64,000 bases of DNA, taken from the NCBI RefSeq assembly GCF_014352955.1, contig NZ_CP060691.1:806001-870000 (forward strand). The letters are read 5' to 3'. This document shows positions 45,313 through 55,404 of this stretch, piece after piece (positions within the stretch are counted from its first letter, which is position 1; each line of letters starts with the position of its first letter). The DNA is from Mycoplasma sp. Pen4. GTDB taxonomy: Bacteria > Bacillota_I > Bacilli_A > Mycoplasmatales > Metamycoplasmataceae. The translations under genes were made by a program, and so were the position numbers. A model generated the notes under the pieces. That model searched no databases and was not told the DNA's origin. It saw only the letters and a program-made list of their open reading frames with translations.

Positions 45313-45560
45313 TATTTTTTAAGTTCAGCTGTTAAGTTGTGAGCTTTGAATAAGTTAGCAACTGTAATTGTAGGTTGTGCACCTTGAGCGATTCATTTAG
45401 CTGTAAGTTCTTTATTTAAAACAAATTCTTTTGAGATTGGATTGTAGTGTCCTAAAGCTTCGATAAATTTTCCGTCACGTGGTGCTCTTGAGTCAGCAGC
45501 AACAATTTTGTATACTGGTCTGAACTTGTCACCCATTCTTTTAAGTCTGATTTTAACCAT
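45312..45560 (-). CDS. rpsP: 30S ribosomal protein S16 (82 aa)
   Basis: Small-subunit assembly protein. [20 protein letters not shown] and [13 protein letters not shown] match S16. The start at 45560 has a strong AAAGGAGG site; an upstream in-frame start at 45587 lies inside the leader hairpin. One TGA Trp. First gene of the rpsP-trmD-rplS operon. Confidence 0.97.
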
Positions 45561-45576
45561 ATTTGTCCTCCTTTGT

Positions 45577-45600
45577 CTGACAAGCATAAGTGCTTGACAG
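45577..45600 (-). promoter_or_regulatory. Leader hairpin of the rpsP operon
   Basis: CTGACAAGCA TAAG TGCTTGACAG, a stem with one mismatch, 10 bases before the ribosome-binding site. A minus-strand TATAAT lies upstream (about 45617-45622). It may control translation or RNA stability. Confidence 0.55.
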
Positions 45601-45704
45601 TAATCAATTTATGTATATATTATACTAGATAAAAATCGAGTTAGATAAATTATTTTTTCCAAAATTATTGTTAAATGAATAACACTATATTTTAGGTGAA
45701 AACA

Positions 45705-45732
45705 TAAAAAAATCAGCTTATTTTGCTGACTT
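45705..45732 (-). terminator. Terminator of the ecf operon
   Basis: Minus strand GTCAGC AAAATAA GCTGAT followed by a T-run, 24 bases after the ecfT stop. Confidence 0.82.
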
Positions 45733-45755
45733 TAAAACTATGTATAAATGTTAAA

Positions 45756-46742
45756 TTAAATAATATATGATGCAATATATCAACTTGGTAAGTAATCTGG
45801 GTAATAAATATTAACAATTACAAATGACATTAAACCTAATAAGAATATTACATAAAGTAAATCTCTTCAACCTGGTTTAATAACTCTGTATTTAACTCTT
45901 TTTGCATAAGGATCATAACCGCGAGTTTCCATTGAATTAGATAAATCTTCTGCTTTTGCGAATGATGAAACGAAAAGTGGAATAATTAAAGTTGTAAATG
46001 CTGCTATTTTTTCTTTTAAATTACCGTGTCTAAAATCTACACCACGCGATGTTTGAGCTTTGATAATTCTATTTGCTTCATCAATTAATGTAGGTATAAA
46101 TCTAAGTGCAATTGAAATAATCATTGCAATTACGTGTGTTGGTACAAATAAGAATTTTAATGGATATAAGATATCTTCAATAGCTTTTGTTAATAAGATT
46201 GGTCTAGAAGTATTTGTTAATAATGCAGTAAGAATAATCATAATATAAATTCTAAGGAATAGAGATAGTGTTCTATTAATTCCATCTCAGTTTATTCCAT
46301 AAGCAATATTTAATTTTGTTTCAATACCATTAATTTTCACTGTTGTGCTAGTTGATGATGCGACAATGGTTCATAGCATTTTTCCACCATTCTCTTGACC
46401 ATAAAGGTATTTGATTGCATTGTTTTGTGATAATGCGTCGACTTTTAAAATACTTTGATAATCATTTATTCCAGTGATATTTGTAATTGTATACATATTC
46501 ACCAGGAATATAACTACAGTAATGAATATTGGTAGTTTCATTAATCTAAAAACTGGTCCGATTTTTTTAGTTGTTCAGATGTACATGATTACTAACGGCG
46601 TTAATAAAATCAACATATCAACATAATATCTAACTAAAAAGACCATCACTAAGTAAAAAATAACTGATAGTAATTTAATTCTAGGATCAATACGATAAAG
46701 AATACTACTCCCAGGAATGTAACGACCGAAAACACTTTTCAT
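45756..46742 (-). CDS. ecfT: ECF transporter transmembrane coupling protein EcfT (328 aa)
   Basis: Membrane scaffold that links the two ATPases to exchangeable vitamin-binding S-components. The two coupling-helix motifs are visible as KAQTSRGVDF and SNSMETRGYDP. About six to eight hydrophobic segments; the N-terminal half carries an extra extracellular-looking loop (residues about 85-145). The start overlaps the ecfA2 stop (TAATG). Trp codons are TGA. The S-component at 10.5 kb is a candidate partner. Confidence 0.92.
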
Positions 46743-47977
46743 TAGTTACCTCCTTTTTCTTTTCTGTATTGGTTTAAAAATACAACCAATTCATCTTCTG
46801 AAAGAACCTTAGGAACTGGAATATTATTTTTTCTTAATTTATTTACAAACTCAAGCAATTGAGGTGGTTGTAAGTTGTTTTCTTTTAAGAAATCAACATC
46901 ATTAAGAATTTCATATGGATCACCATCTTTTACAATAGTTCCTTTTTTAAATAAAACAATTCTCTTTGAATACTTAAGAACATTATCTAAATCATGAGTA
47001 ACATTAATAATTGTTTTACCTTGCTTATTTAAATTATTAAGAATTTCTAAAATTTCTTTTACACCAACCGGATCTAATCCAGCTGTAGGCTCATCAACTA
47101 CAAGAAAATCAGGTTGCATTGCTAAAATACCAGCGATTGCAACTCTTCTTTTTTGCCCACCGCTAAGCTCAAAAGGACTACGATTAAGATATTCTGGTGG
47201 TAAACCAACCATTTCTAAAACTTCTTCGGCAATTTTATATGCTTTTTCTTTTTCGACACCAAAAGCAATTGGACCAAAGGCAATATCTTCTTTGATTGTA
47301 CCTTTAAAAAGTTGATATTCAGCAAATTGAAACACAATACCAATTCTTTTTCTAATTGGTTTTGGTGAGTTTTTCTTAAATAGTGAATATTTACTTGTTT
47401 TCATAACTTTAGCTTCAGTAAACTTTAATCTATCAATTTCTTTTTTTGTTTCTGATGCTTGGGTGTAGTTATAAATGAAAATTTTCTTTTCTTTTGTTAA
47501 TTGTTTATTAAAAGCACGTTCATCAGTAAATTTATCTTTATTTTCTTTAGAAAAGTCTTGAATAAACTTTTGTGTCTCTTGCTTTAATTCATTTTTGAAT
47601 TGTTTTTGGAGTTCTTTGATTTTATATTTATTATCTTTAAACTTAATTTTTAATTCTTTTGTAACTTGTTTTAAGGCATTTTTATATTCTTGCGAGTTAA
47701 TATCATATTTTGATGCAAGCACTTCTTTTTGTCTTTCAAGTTCAAGTTTAAAAGTTAAAGAAATATTATCAATGAATTCTCAATTAATTTCACCAGATGA
47801 AGGTTCTAGCAATTTATTTAAGTGTTCAATAAAAGTTGTTTTCCCTGAACCAGTTGAACCAATAACACCAACATATTCACCATCATTAATTTCACAGGAA
47901 ACATCCCTAAGAGCAGTGAATTCTCAAGGTGTTTTAGGATTAAAAGTATGACTTATATTTTTAACTTTTATTTGCAT
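46742..47977 (-). CDS. ecfA2: ECF transporter ATPase EcfA2 with a ~125-aa helical insertion (411 aa)
   Basis: One of the two ATPases of the energy-coupling factor module. Walker [10 protein letters not shown] (residues 40-48), Q-loop FQFAEYQ (about 211-217), signature LSGGQKRR, Walker [14 protein letters not shown] and H-loop NVTHDLD are all intact. Between Walker A and the Q-loop lies an extra Lys/Glu-rich, coiled-coil-like segment (residues about 75-200), making it about 120 residues longer than the usual EcfA2. The start at 47977 overlaps the ecfA1 end by 10 bases. Trp codons in the N-terminal part are TGA. Confidence 0.93.
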
Positions 47978-48768
47978 ATTTCTTTAATTAATTCTCTTTC
48001 ATTATATGTTGGTTCAATACCATCTAGCATTTCAGAAATTCTATAAATAAACGGTGAATCAATTTTTGCTATATCAATAATCTCTTTATTTCTAAGAATT
48101 TCTTTTGGTGATCCAGATGCAACTAATTTACCTTGCGCAAAGACAAGACATTTATCAGCCAAAATAGCTTCATCCATGTCATGAGTAATTGAAATTAGAG
48201 TTTTGTCTTTAGATTTTTGGATTTCTTTAATTATTTTTAAAACACTGTCTTTTCCTTTAGGATCTAACATCGATGTAACTTCATCAAAGATAACTATTTC
48301 AGGATTTAACGCTAATACAGATGCGATTGCAACCCTTTGCTTTTGTCCTCCAGAAAGATTTTCAGGTTCACGTTCTAGATATTCGTTCATATCTACTTTT
48401 TCTGCAAATTTAACAATTAAATCTTTCATTTCAGGTTGTGGAATACATCTATTTTCAAGTCCAAAAGCAATATCATCTTCTACAGAAGAACCCACAAATT
48501 GATTATCTGGGTTTTGGAAGATAATCCCAATTTTTTTTCTAATTTCAGATAGGGTTTCACGTGCATATGTTATTCCATCAATTGAAATTGTCCCTGATTG
48601 AGGTTTCAATAATGCTACAAGTACTTTTGATAAAGTGCTTTTACCACTACCGTTGTGCCCTAAAATAGCTACATATTGACCTTTTTCTATTTCAAAGGAA
48701 ACATCATCCAATGCAGATTTTTTATCATCGGGTCTATATCTAAATGTTATGTTTTCAACTTTTATCAT
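47968..48768 (-). CDS. ecfA1: ECF transporter ATPase EcfA1 (266 aa)
   Basis: First ATPase of the ECF module. Walker A GHNGSGKST, Q-loop IFQNPDNQFVG, signature LSGGQKQR, Walker B EIVIFDEVTSMLD (Val replaces the usual Pro), H-loop SITHDMD. Normal length. It is the first gene of the ecfA1-A2-T operon. The start is preceded by TAAAAT with six bases between, and no Shine-Dalgarno, so it fits the leaderless class. Confidence 0.95.
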   Translation of the reverse strand: MIKVENITFRYRPDDKKSALDDVSFEIEKGQYVAILGHNGSGKSTLSKVLVALLKPQSGTISIDGITYARETLSEIRKKIGIIFQNPDNQFVGSSVEDDIAFGLENRCIPQPEMKDLIVKFAEKVDMNEYLEREPENLSGGQKQRVAIASVLALNPEIVIFDEVTSMLDPKGKDSVLKIIKEIQKSKDKTLISITHDMDEAILADKCLVFAQGKLVASGSPKEILRNKEIIDIAKIDSPFIYRISEMLDGIEPTYNERELIKEICK

Positions 48769-48774
48769 ATTTAA

Positions 48775-48780
48775 ATTTTA
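48775..48780 (-). promoter_or_regulatory. -10 box of leaderless promoter for ecfA1
   Basis: Minus-strand TAAAAT, six bases, ATG at 48768. It lies just past the rnhB terminator. Confidence 0.45.
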
Positions 48781-48782
48781 TT

Positions 48783-48809
48783 AAAAAACTAATTCTGAAA
48801 TAGTTTTTT
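48783..48809 (-). terminator. Terminator of rnhB
   Basis: AAAAAACTA / TAGTTTTTT stem around a nine-base loop, overlapping the rnhB stop codon on the minus strand. Confidence 0.7.
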
Positions 48810-49434
48810 ATCCTTTACTCATTTTATCTTTGTGTAATTGTTCAACCACAGGTTTATATTTTAATCTATGGATTGGTGTTACTCCATATATTTCTAATGC
48901 GGTTTTGTGTAATTTAGTGAAATAACCTTTATGCTTTTCAAAACCATATTCTGGATATATTTTTGCATATTCATCAAGCATATTGTCCCGTACAACTTTT
49001 GCAATAATGCTTGCTGCTGCTATTGAAATCGATTTTGTTTCACCTTTTACTAAATTAAGTTGTTTAATATTTGTCTCAATTGGTTCAAAATCAGTTAATA
49101 CTAAATCAGGTTGGTGCTTAAGTTTTTTAATACAGTTAGCCATACCAATTCTTGATTGAGCTTTTGGGTTAGATGAGTTTAATTCATCTAAACTTCTAAC
49201 ATCAATTGCTATCTCGATTGCATCCCTCATGATTTGTTCGTATAACTTTTCACGTTTTTTATGACTTGTTACTTTTGAATCTTTGATGTTGTCATCAACA
49301 TAACCGGTCGGTAAAATCACACAAGCAGTAACTAATTCTCCTGCTATACAACCTCTTCCGACTTCATCGCATCCAGCAATAACTTTGTATTCATTAGAAT
49401 ACAATTTTTCATACATTTGGTCATTTCAATACAT
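48808..49434 (-). CDS. rnhB: Ribonuclease HII (208 aa)
   Basis: Removes RNA from RNA-DNA hybrids, including single ribonucleotides. The first acidic pair is in GCDEVGRGCIAGELV; further motifs are DSKVTSHKKREKL, LVLTDFEP and SIAAASIIAKVVRD. The start is placed at 49434 (MYWNDQMYEKL), six codons upstream of the ATG at 49416, because TATAAT lies exactly six bases before it and the Trp codon is TGA; under the standard code this start would be invisible. A terminator overlaps the stop. Confidence 0.94.
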
Positions 49435-49440
49435 ATAAAA

Positions 49441-49446
49441 ATTATA
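49441..49446 (-). promoter_or_regulatory. -10 box of leaderless promoter for rnhB
   Basis: Minus-strand TATAAT, six bases, ATG at 49434. Confidence 0.55.
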
Positions 49447-49473
49447 TTACTAATTGAAAATATTTCTACACCC

Positions 49474-49493
49474 TTATTTTGTATACAAAATAA
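49474..49493. repeat. Perfect 20-base palindrome downstream of uvrA
   Basis: TTATTTTGTATACAAAATAA, 14 bases after the uvrA stop (minus strand). Probably a terminator-type hairpin for uvrA, though the T-run is on its 5' side; it could be a binding site. Confidence 0.5.
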
Positions 49494-49507
49494 AAGAAAA
49501 AGCAGTA

Positions 49508-52366
49508 TTAAACCACTTTTTCGCTTTGGAATATTTTTGCTAGAAACTCACCAGTTGAGCTATTCGGAGTTTTTGCTACTTTTTCAGGCGTACCAGTTGC
49601 TAAAACTCTACCACCTTTGATACCGCCTTCTGGACCTAGATCAATGATATAATCGGCACATTTTATTAAATCTAAGTTATGTTCAATCACAACAACTGAA
49701 TCCCCACTATCAACGATTCTGTTTAAAATTGCAATAAGTTTTTTGACATCATGAGTATGTAAACCTGTTGTCGGTTCATCTAAAACATAAACAGTACGTC
49801 CTGTTGCTTTCTTTTGTAAGTAAGTAGCTAACTTAACACGTTGCGCTTCCCCACCACTGAGTGTTGTTGACATTTGACCTAATTTAATATAGTCTAAACC
49901 TACATCAGAAAGTATTTGTAATTTTTCGATAATTTTGGGTTTATTCTCAAAAAAATCAATCGCTTCTGCTACACTCATTTCTAAAATTTGTGAAATATTT
50001 TTGTTGTGATATTTAATCTCTAATGTTTCACGATTATATCTTTGCCCATCACAATCATCACATGGTACAAAAACATCTGGTAAAAAGTGCATTTCAATTT
50101 TTATAAAACCATCGCCAGAACATTTTTCACATCTACCACCAGGTACATTAAAACTAAATCTACTTTTTGTATAACCTCTTACACGTGATTCTTCGACGTT
50201 TTCATAGATTTCTCTAATATCATCAAAAACACCTGTGTATGTAGCAGGATTACTACGTGGCGTTTTACCAATCGGACTCTGGTTAACTGCAATAACTTTG
50301 TCAATATTTAGTAAACCACTAATTGAATCAAATTTAGCTTTTTTACGATTATTTCCATCTACAAGACCTAAAGTGTATTGAATACCTCTAACAAATATTT
50401 CATTAATTAAAGTACTTTTACCACTACCACTAACCCCTGTAATTGCAGTTAAGCATCCAAGCGGAATTTTTACGTCAATATTTTTCAAATTATTTTCTCT
50501 TGCGCCATGAATTATTACTTCTTTTCCATTACCTTTACGTCTATGTGTAGGAGTTGGAATGGTATATTCTTTTGAAAGATATTTACCTGTAATAGATCTA
50601 TCTACAGAAACAATATCTTCTAGTGTACCATGTGCAACAACTTCACCACCATTTACTCCAGCATTTGGGCCGATATCAACAATGTAATCAGCTGAATAAA
50701 TTGTATCTTCATCGTGTTCTACTACGATTAAGGTATTTCCGATATCAACCATATGTTTAAGTGTGTTGATAAGTTTTAAATTATCCTTTTGATGCAATCC
50801 AATTGAAGGTTCATCTAAAACATATAAAACACCTGTTAAATTTGAACCAATTTGAGTTGCAAGTCTAATTCTTTGCGCTTCCCCACCACTAAGACTTTCA
50901 GCACTACGATTAAGAGTTAAATAATCTAAACCAACATTTTTAAGAAATGTTAATCTATCAATTAACTCTTTTGTAATTAAGTTTGAAATTTGTTTTTCAT
51001 GGTCAGAAAGTTTTTCAACTAATTTTTTTATGTTTTCTAATGCATTATCAATTGAAAATTGAGTAAATTCATAAATATTTTTACCATCGACTTTAACCGC
51101 TAAAGCGCTTTGATTAAGTCTTGAACCTTTACATTCATGACAAACAAATGTTCCCATATATTTTTTTAAATAATCACGTCTTCTATCACTTGAAGTTGAA
51201 TAATAATAATTTTCTATTTTTGTAACAATACCTTCAATTTCACGATATCTTCTAGTGTAGTTTCCGTTTACCGATAATAAACTATATTCAATTTCTCTAT
51301 CTGAACCGTATTTGACTATATTTAAGTCTCTTTCGTTCATTTCATCTAATGGCAGATCTTTGTCAATATCATAATAAACTAATAGTTGATTAAATTCTTG
51401 TCATTCTAAATTTGTAGTATTAATTGTATTTTCAAAATATTTTATTGCACCATTATTAATGCTTCTTCATTGTTCAGGGCATATTGCATCGAAGTCAGCT
51501 TTAAACTCAACCCCAAGACCCTTACAGTTTTCACACATACCAAACGGAGCATTAAAAGAAAACAAACGTGTCTCAATTTTAGGCATTTCAAAATCTTTAT
51601 GAATACATGAGTGCAATTTTGAGAAAGTAAGTATTTCATCGGTGTCGACATTTTCGACTTTTAATAATCCACCAGATTTTTCTGTAGCAATATCAATCGC
51701 TTCAGCAATTCTATTGTAATTTTCTTCTTTTAATGGAACACGATCAATAACTAAATCAATGGTGTGTTTGTGATTTTTTGATAACTCAATTTTATCTTCC
51801 AACATCATAATTTGACCATCAACTTTAACACGCATATAACCTTCATTTTTTAATTTTTCAAATAAATTAGCATGTGTTCCTTTTTCGTTATCAACTAAAG
51901 GAGAATAAATAATTAGTTTCGATTGGTCTTTTAATTTAAAAATAGTTTTTAAAATATCTTTTGATGTTTGTGATGAAATTGCAATATTATGATTTGGACA
52001 ATATGGAACCCCAATTCTAGCAAACAATAAACGTAAGTAATCATAAATTTCAGTTACCGTACCAACAGTTGAACGTGGATTATTATGAACTGTTTTTTGC
52101 TCAATAGAAATCGATGGACTTAAACCTTCAATTTTATCAACATCAGGTTTTTTGGTTCCACCTAAAAACATTCTTGCATATGAACTAAGTGAATCAACAT
52201 ACCTTCTACGACCTTCTTCATAAATGGTGTTGAATGCAAGTGAACTTTTACCGCTACCACTAATACCTGTAAAAACAATCAATTTATTTTTTGGAATGAC
52301 TAAATCAACGTTTTTAAGGTTATTTTCACGTGCTCCTTGTATTATTAATACATTTTCTTTTGACAT
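49508..52366 (-). CDS. uvrA: Excinuclease ABC subunit A (952 aa)
   Basis: Damage-recognition ATPase of nucleotide excision repair, working with UvrB. Two ABC modules: GISGSGKSSLAFNTIYEEGR near the N-terminus and GVSGSGKSTLINEIF in the second half, signature LSGGEAQR in both, and zinc-finger Cys pairs (CPNH region, CENCKG, CHECKG, CEKCSG, CDDCDG). The start at 52366 (MSKENVLIIQGAREN) has AGGAGGG and lies 7 bases after the uvrB stop; the earlier in-frame start at 52393 is rejected. Trp in the region 51340-51467 are TGA. Confidence 0.97.
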
Positions 52367-52373
52367 AACCCTC

Positions 52374-54374
52374 CTATTTACTTTCAATTTCAATTAGAAT
52401 ATCTCTTAACTGAATCGCTCTTTCATAATCTAATGCTTTTGCAGCTTCATTCATTTGTTGTTTGATATCTGCAATTAATTCTTGTTTTGATGATGATAAT
52501 GCTTTTTCTTTTTGTTGTTTCTTACCATCTTGTGATTTGCTTAATAATAATTCAACTGCATTCATAATGTCATGACCGTGAATTTGTTCAGTAATTGGCT
52601 TAATAATTGTTTGTGGTGTGATATTGTGCTTTTTGTTGTAGGTGATTTGAATTTCTCTTTTCTTTTGATTATCATCAATACACTCTTGCATTGCCTTAGT
52701 AATTTTATCAGCATAGAATATCGCTTGTCCATTGGCATTTCTGGCGGCGCGACCAGTAATCTGAATCAAACTTTGTGTATTACGATTGATACCATTTGTA
52801 TTATCTGCTTCAAGAACAATAACTTTTGATATCTCAGGAACATCAATTCCTTCACGAAGTAATCCAATTCCAACAACAACTTCATAAATTCCCATTCTTA
52901 ACTTACGTAAAATTTCATTACGTACAAAAGTATTATGGTCTGAGTGCATATAAGCAGATTTAATTCCACGTTCTGAAAGATATGAAGATAATTCCTCAGC
53001 AACTCTTTTTGACACTGTTAAAACAAATGTTCTCTCATTGCGCTCGCGTTGTTCTATGATTGTGTCATAGATATCTTCGATTTGTCCCGCCGTTGGTTTA
53101 ATAATGATTTCAGGATCTAAAAGTCCAGTTGGTCTAACGAATAATCTAGCAACATTTTCTTTTGCTTTTTTCATTTCATATTCATTTGGCGTTGCTGAAA
53201 TAAATATTTTTTGAAACTTAAAATCATTTTCAAATTCTTTGAATGTTAATGGTCTATTTTCATAAGCAGATGGTAATCTAAACCCGTAATTAACTAATGC
53301 ATCTTTACGGGCTTTGTCTCCCTTGTACATTGCTCTAGCTTGCGGAATGAACATGTGAGACTCATCAATTATCATGAGTGCATCATCTGGTAAATAATCT
53401 AATAATGTATATGGACGTTGACCAAAATCTCTACGATCAAGGTACATTGAGTAATTTTCAATTCCCTTACATACACCAAACTCTTTCATATCATCAATAT
53501 CATTTTTAACTCTTTGAGATATACGTTCTGCAAATAATAATTTCTTGTCACGTGTAAATTGAGCAACTTGCTTTTGTAATTCATCTTGAATTTTGGGAAT
53601 TATAAGATCATAAATCGAATTTTCTGTTGCATAAGCGTTACCAGGCGGAATGATAAAAGAATTATCTTTTTTGATAACTTCTTTTGTTGTAGGATCAATA
53701 ACTGCAATTTCTTCGATTTCATCACCAAAGAAACTAACACGTAGTGCTATTTCTTCATCATCAGCAGGCCTAATAATTACCACATCTCCCTTTACAGTAA
53801 ATTCACCAGGAACTTGATCGGTATCATTACGATCATATGAAATTTGTACAAGTTTACTTGCAAAATCTTTGACAGAAATATTTTGAGTACGATAAATTCT
53901 ATAAAATGACTCTTTATAAATATTTGGATTTAATGCTCCATAAATCGCACTAACACTAGCAACAATAATTACATCACGTCTAGTTAGTAGAGAATTATAT
54001 GCACTTAATCTTAAAATTTCAATTTGCTCATTTGTGCGAGAATCTTTATCAATATAAGTATCAGTACTTGGTTTATACGATTCAGGTCTATAGTAATCAA
54101 AATAACTAACAAAATATTCAACAGCATTTTCAGGGAAAAATGATTTCAATTCACTATACAATTGACTTGCTAGAGTTTTGGTGTGAGATAAAACAATAAC
54201 CGGTCTATCAAACTGTTTTATTACGTTAGCAATAGTAAAAGTTTTACCCGATCCAGTAACACCGTGTAAAACTTGATTTTTTTCGCCTTTTTTGATAGTG
54301 TTTACCATTTTTTCAATTGCTTGAGGTTGATCTCCAGCAGGTTTATAATTTGCTTTTAATTTAAAGATTCCCAT
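52374..54374 (-). CDS. uvrB: Excinuclease ABC subunit B (666 aa)
   Basis: Helicase-like damage-verification protein of nucleotide excision repair. Walker A GVTGSGKTFTIANV, beta-hairpin block YFDYYRPESYKPSTDTYIDK, DESHMFIPQ, ISATPNEYE, GINRNTQSLIQITGRAARN, and the C-terminal UvrC-binding UVR motif (MNEAAKALDYERAIQLRD). The start is placed at 54374 (MGIFKLKANYKPAGDQPQ), the expected family N-terminus; the in-frame ATG at 54434 would lie upstream of the -10 box TATAAT at 54384-54389. Operon uvrB-uvrA. Confidence 0.96.
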   Translation of the reverse strand: MGIFKLKANYKPAGDQPQAIEKMVNTIKKGEKNQVLHGVTGSGKTFTIANVIKQFDRPVIVLSHTKTLASQLYSELKSFFPENAVEYFVSYFDYYRPESYKPSTDTYIDKDSRTNEQIEILRLSAYNSLLTRRDVIIVASVSAIYGALNPNIYKESFYRIYRTQNISVKDFASKLVQISYDRNDTDQVPGEFTVKGDVVIIRPADDEEIALRVSFFGDEIEEIAVIDPTTKEVIKKDNSFIIPPGNAYATENSIYDLIIPKIQDELQKQVAQFTRDKKLLFAERISQRVKNDIDDMKEFGVCKGIENYSMYLDRRDFGQRPYTLLDYLPDDALMIIDESHMFIPQARAMYKGDKARKDALVNYGFRLPSAYENRPLTFKEFENDFKFQKIFISATPNEYEMKKAKENVARLFVRPTGLLDPEIIIKPTAGQIEDIYDTIIEQRERNERTFVLTVSKRVAEELSSYLSERGIKSAYMHSDHNTFVRNEILRKLRMGIYEVVVGIGLLREGIDVPEISKVIVLEADNTNGINRNTQSLIQITGRAARNANGQAIFYADKITKAMQECIDDNQKKREIQITYNKKHNITPQTIIKPITEQIHGHDIMNAVELLLSKSQDGKKQQKEKALSSSKQELIADIKQQMNEAAKALDYERAIQLRDILIEIESK

Positions 54375-54383
54375 AATGTCAAA

Positions 54384-54389
54384 ATTATA
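54384..54389 (-). promoter_or_regulatory. -10 box for uvrB
   Basis: Minus-strand TATAAT nine bases before the ATG at 54374; very short leader. Confidence 0.5.
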
Positions 54390-54482
54390 CATTTTTTTAT
54401 TTTTTAAATATCTTTGATGTTGCAAATATTTCATAAAAATAACATTTTTTTACCTTTTTAAGTCTGAAAATTCTTTTTTTTG

Positions 54483-54488
54483 TATAAT
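54483..54488 (+). promoter_or_regulatory. -10 box of leaderless promoter
   Basis: TATAAT, six bases, ATG at 54495. Confidence 0.6.
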
Positions 54489-54494
54489 TTTCAC

Positions 54495-55355
54495 ATGATT
54501 GAAAACACTACAAAGAATTCCCTATTTCATGATTGAGATAGAAAAAGAAAAATGGCTTTTTGAGCAGGTATTGCAATCTTGGTAATTATAGTTTTATGTA
54601 CTATTTGAACATGAATAATTTATAACTATGATGAGTTGATTCCTGCATTAAAATACACAAATAATTCCAGTCATTTTGGACAACCTGTTTATGCTCGTTA
54701 TTGAGCAGTGACTTATACTTTTACTTGAATGAGTAATATTTTTCTAGCATTTGCTTTAATTCTATATGCAATTTGACCTAAAAATTGAATTACACAACGT
54801 ATGCTTTTCTTAGCTACAATTTACATAACAATTACAATGTTGATTTTTTGAGCACTTGTATTTCCATCAGTTTTTAAAGGTGAACCGGCACAAAAAATTA
54901 TCGTAAGTACATTTGTGCACTTTGTAACACCAATTATTGCTTATGTTGCTTTTGTAAAAAATCGTAAAGAAATTGAAATTTCAAAAAAAGTTATTTGATA
55001 CTCATCTATAGCATTATTCATTTACTGATTATTTGCATTAGTATTATTCCTTGTCTCAATTCCATACTTGAATGAAGTATTCAAAGACACAAGCAAAGAA
55101 TGATTAAATTCACCAGAAGGTAAAGAATACTATAAGTATATTAGACCTTACATTTATCCATTTTTAGATTTCTCAAGACCATTATTTGTAAAAACAGATA
55201 ATAATGCATTAAAAGTATTATTAAATATGGCGATTGTGGTTATTGGATTTTTTATCCCACCATTTCTTGGTTATGTATGAAAATGATCATGTAAGTTGCA
55301 ATATGCTGTAAAAAATAATAAAAAAATAGAAATCACACAAACCCAAAACTCCTAG
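54495..55355 (+). CDS. Six- or seven-pass membrane protein rich in TGA-Trp (286 aa)
   Basis: Visible only with the mycoplasma code: I count 14 Trp residues and all are TGA, so no long frame exists under the standard code. It starts MIENTTKNSLFHDWDRKRK, followed by about six hydrophobic segments (residues about 21-42, 68-92, 98-120, 130-150, 168-190, 250-272). Many Trp lie at membrane borders. It ends KKIEITQTQNS. No family is recognised. The start is set by TATAAT six bases upstream. It is divergent from uvrB and convergent with parC, sharing a terminator with it. Confidence 0.85.
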
Positions 55356-55370
55356 GATATTGGTATAAAT

Positions 55371-55404
55371 GAAAATAAGCAACTTTTTAAGGTTGCTTAT
55401 TTTC
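55371..55404. terminator. Bidirectional terminator
   Basis: Perfect 13-base stem GAAAATAAGCAAC / GTTGCTTATTTTC, touching the parC stop codon; T-rich on both strands. Confidence 0.9.
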
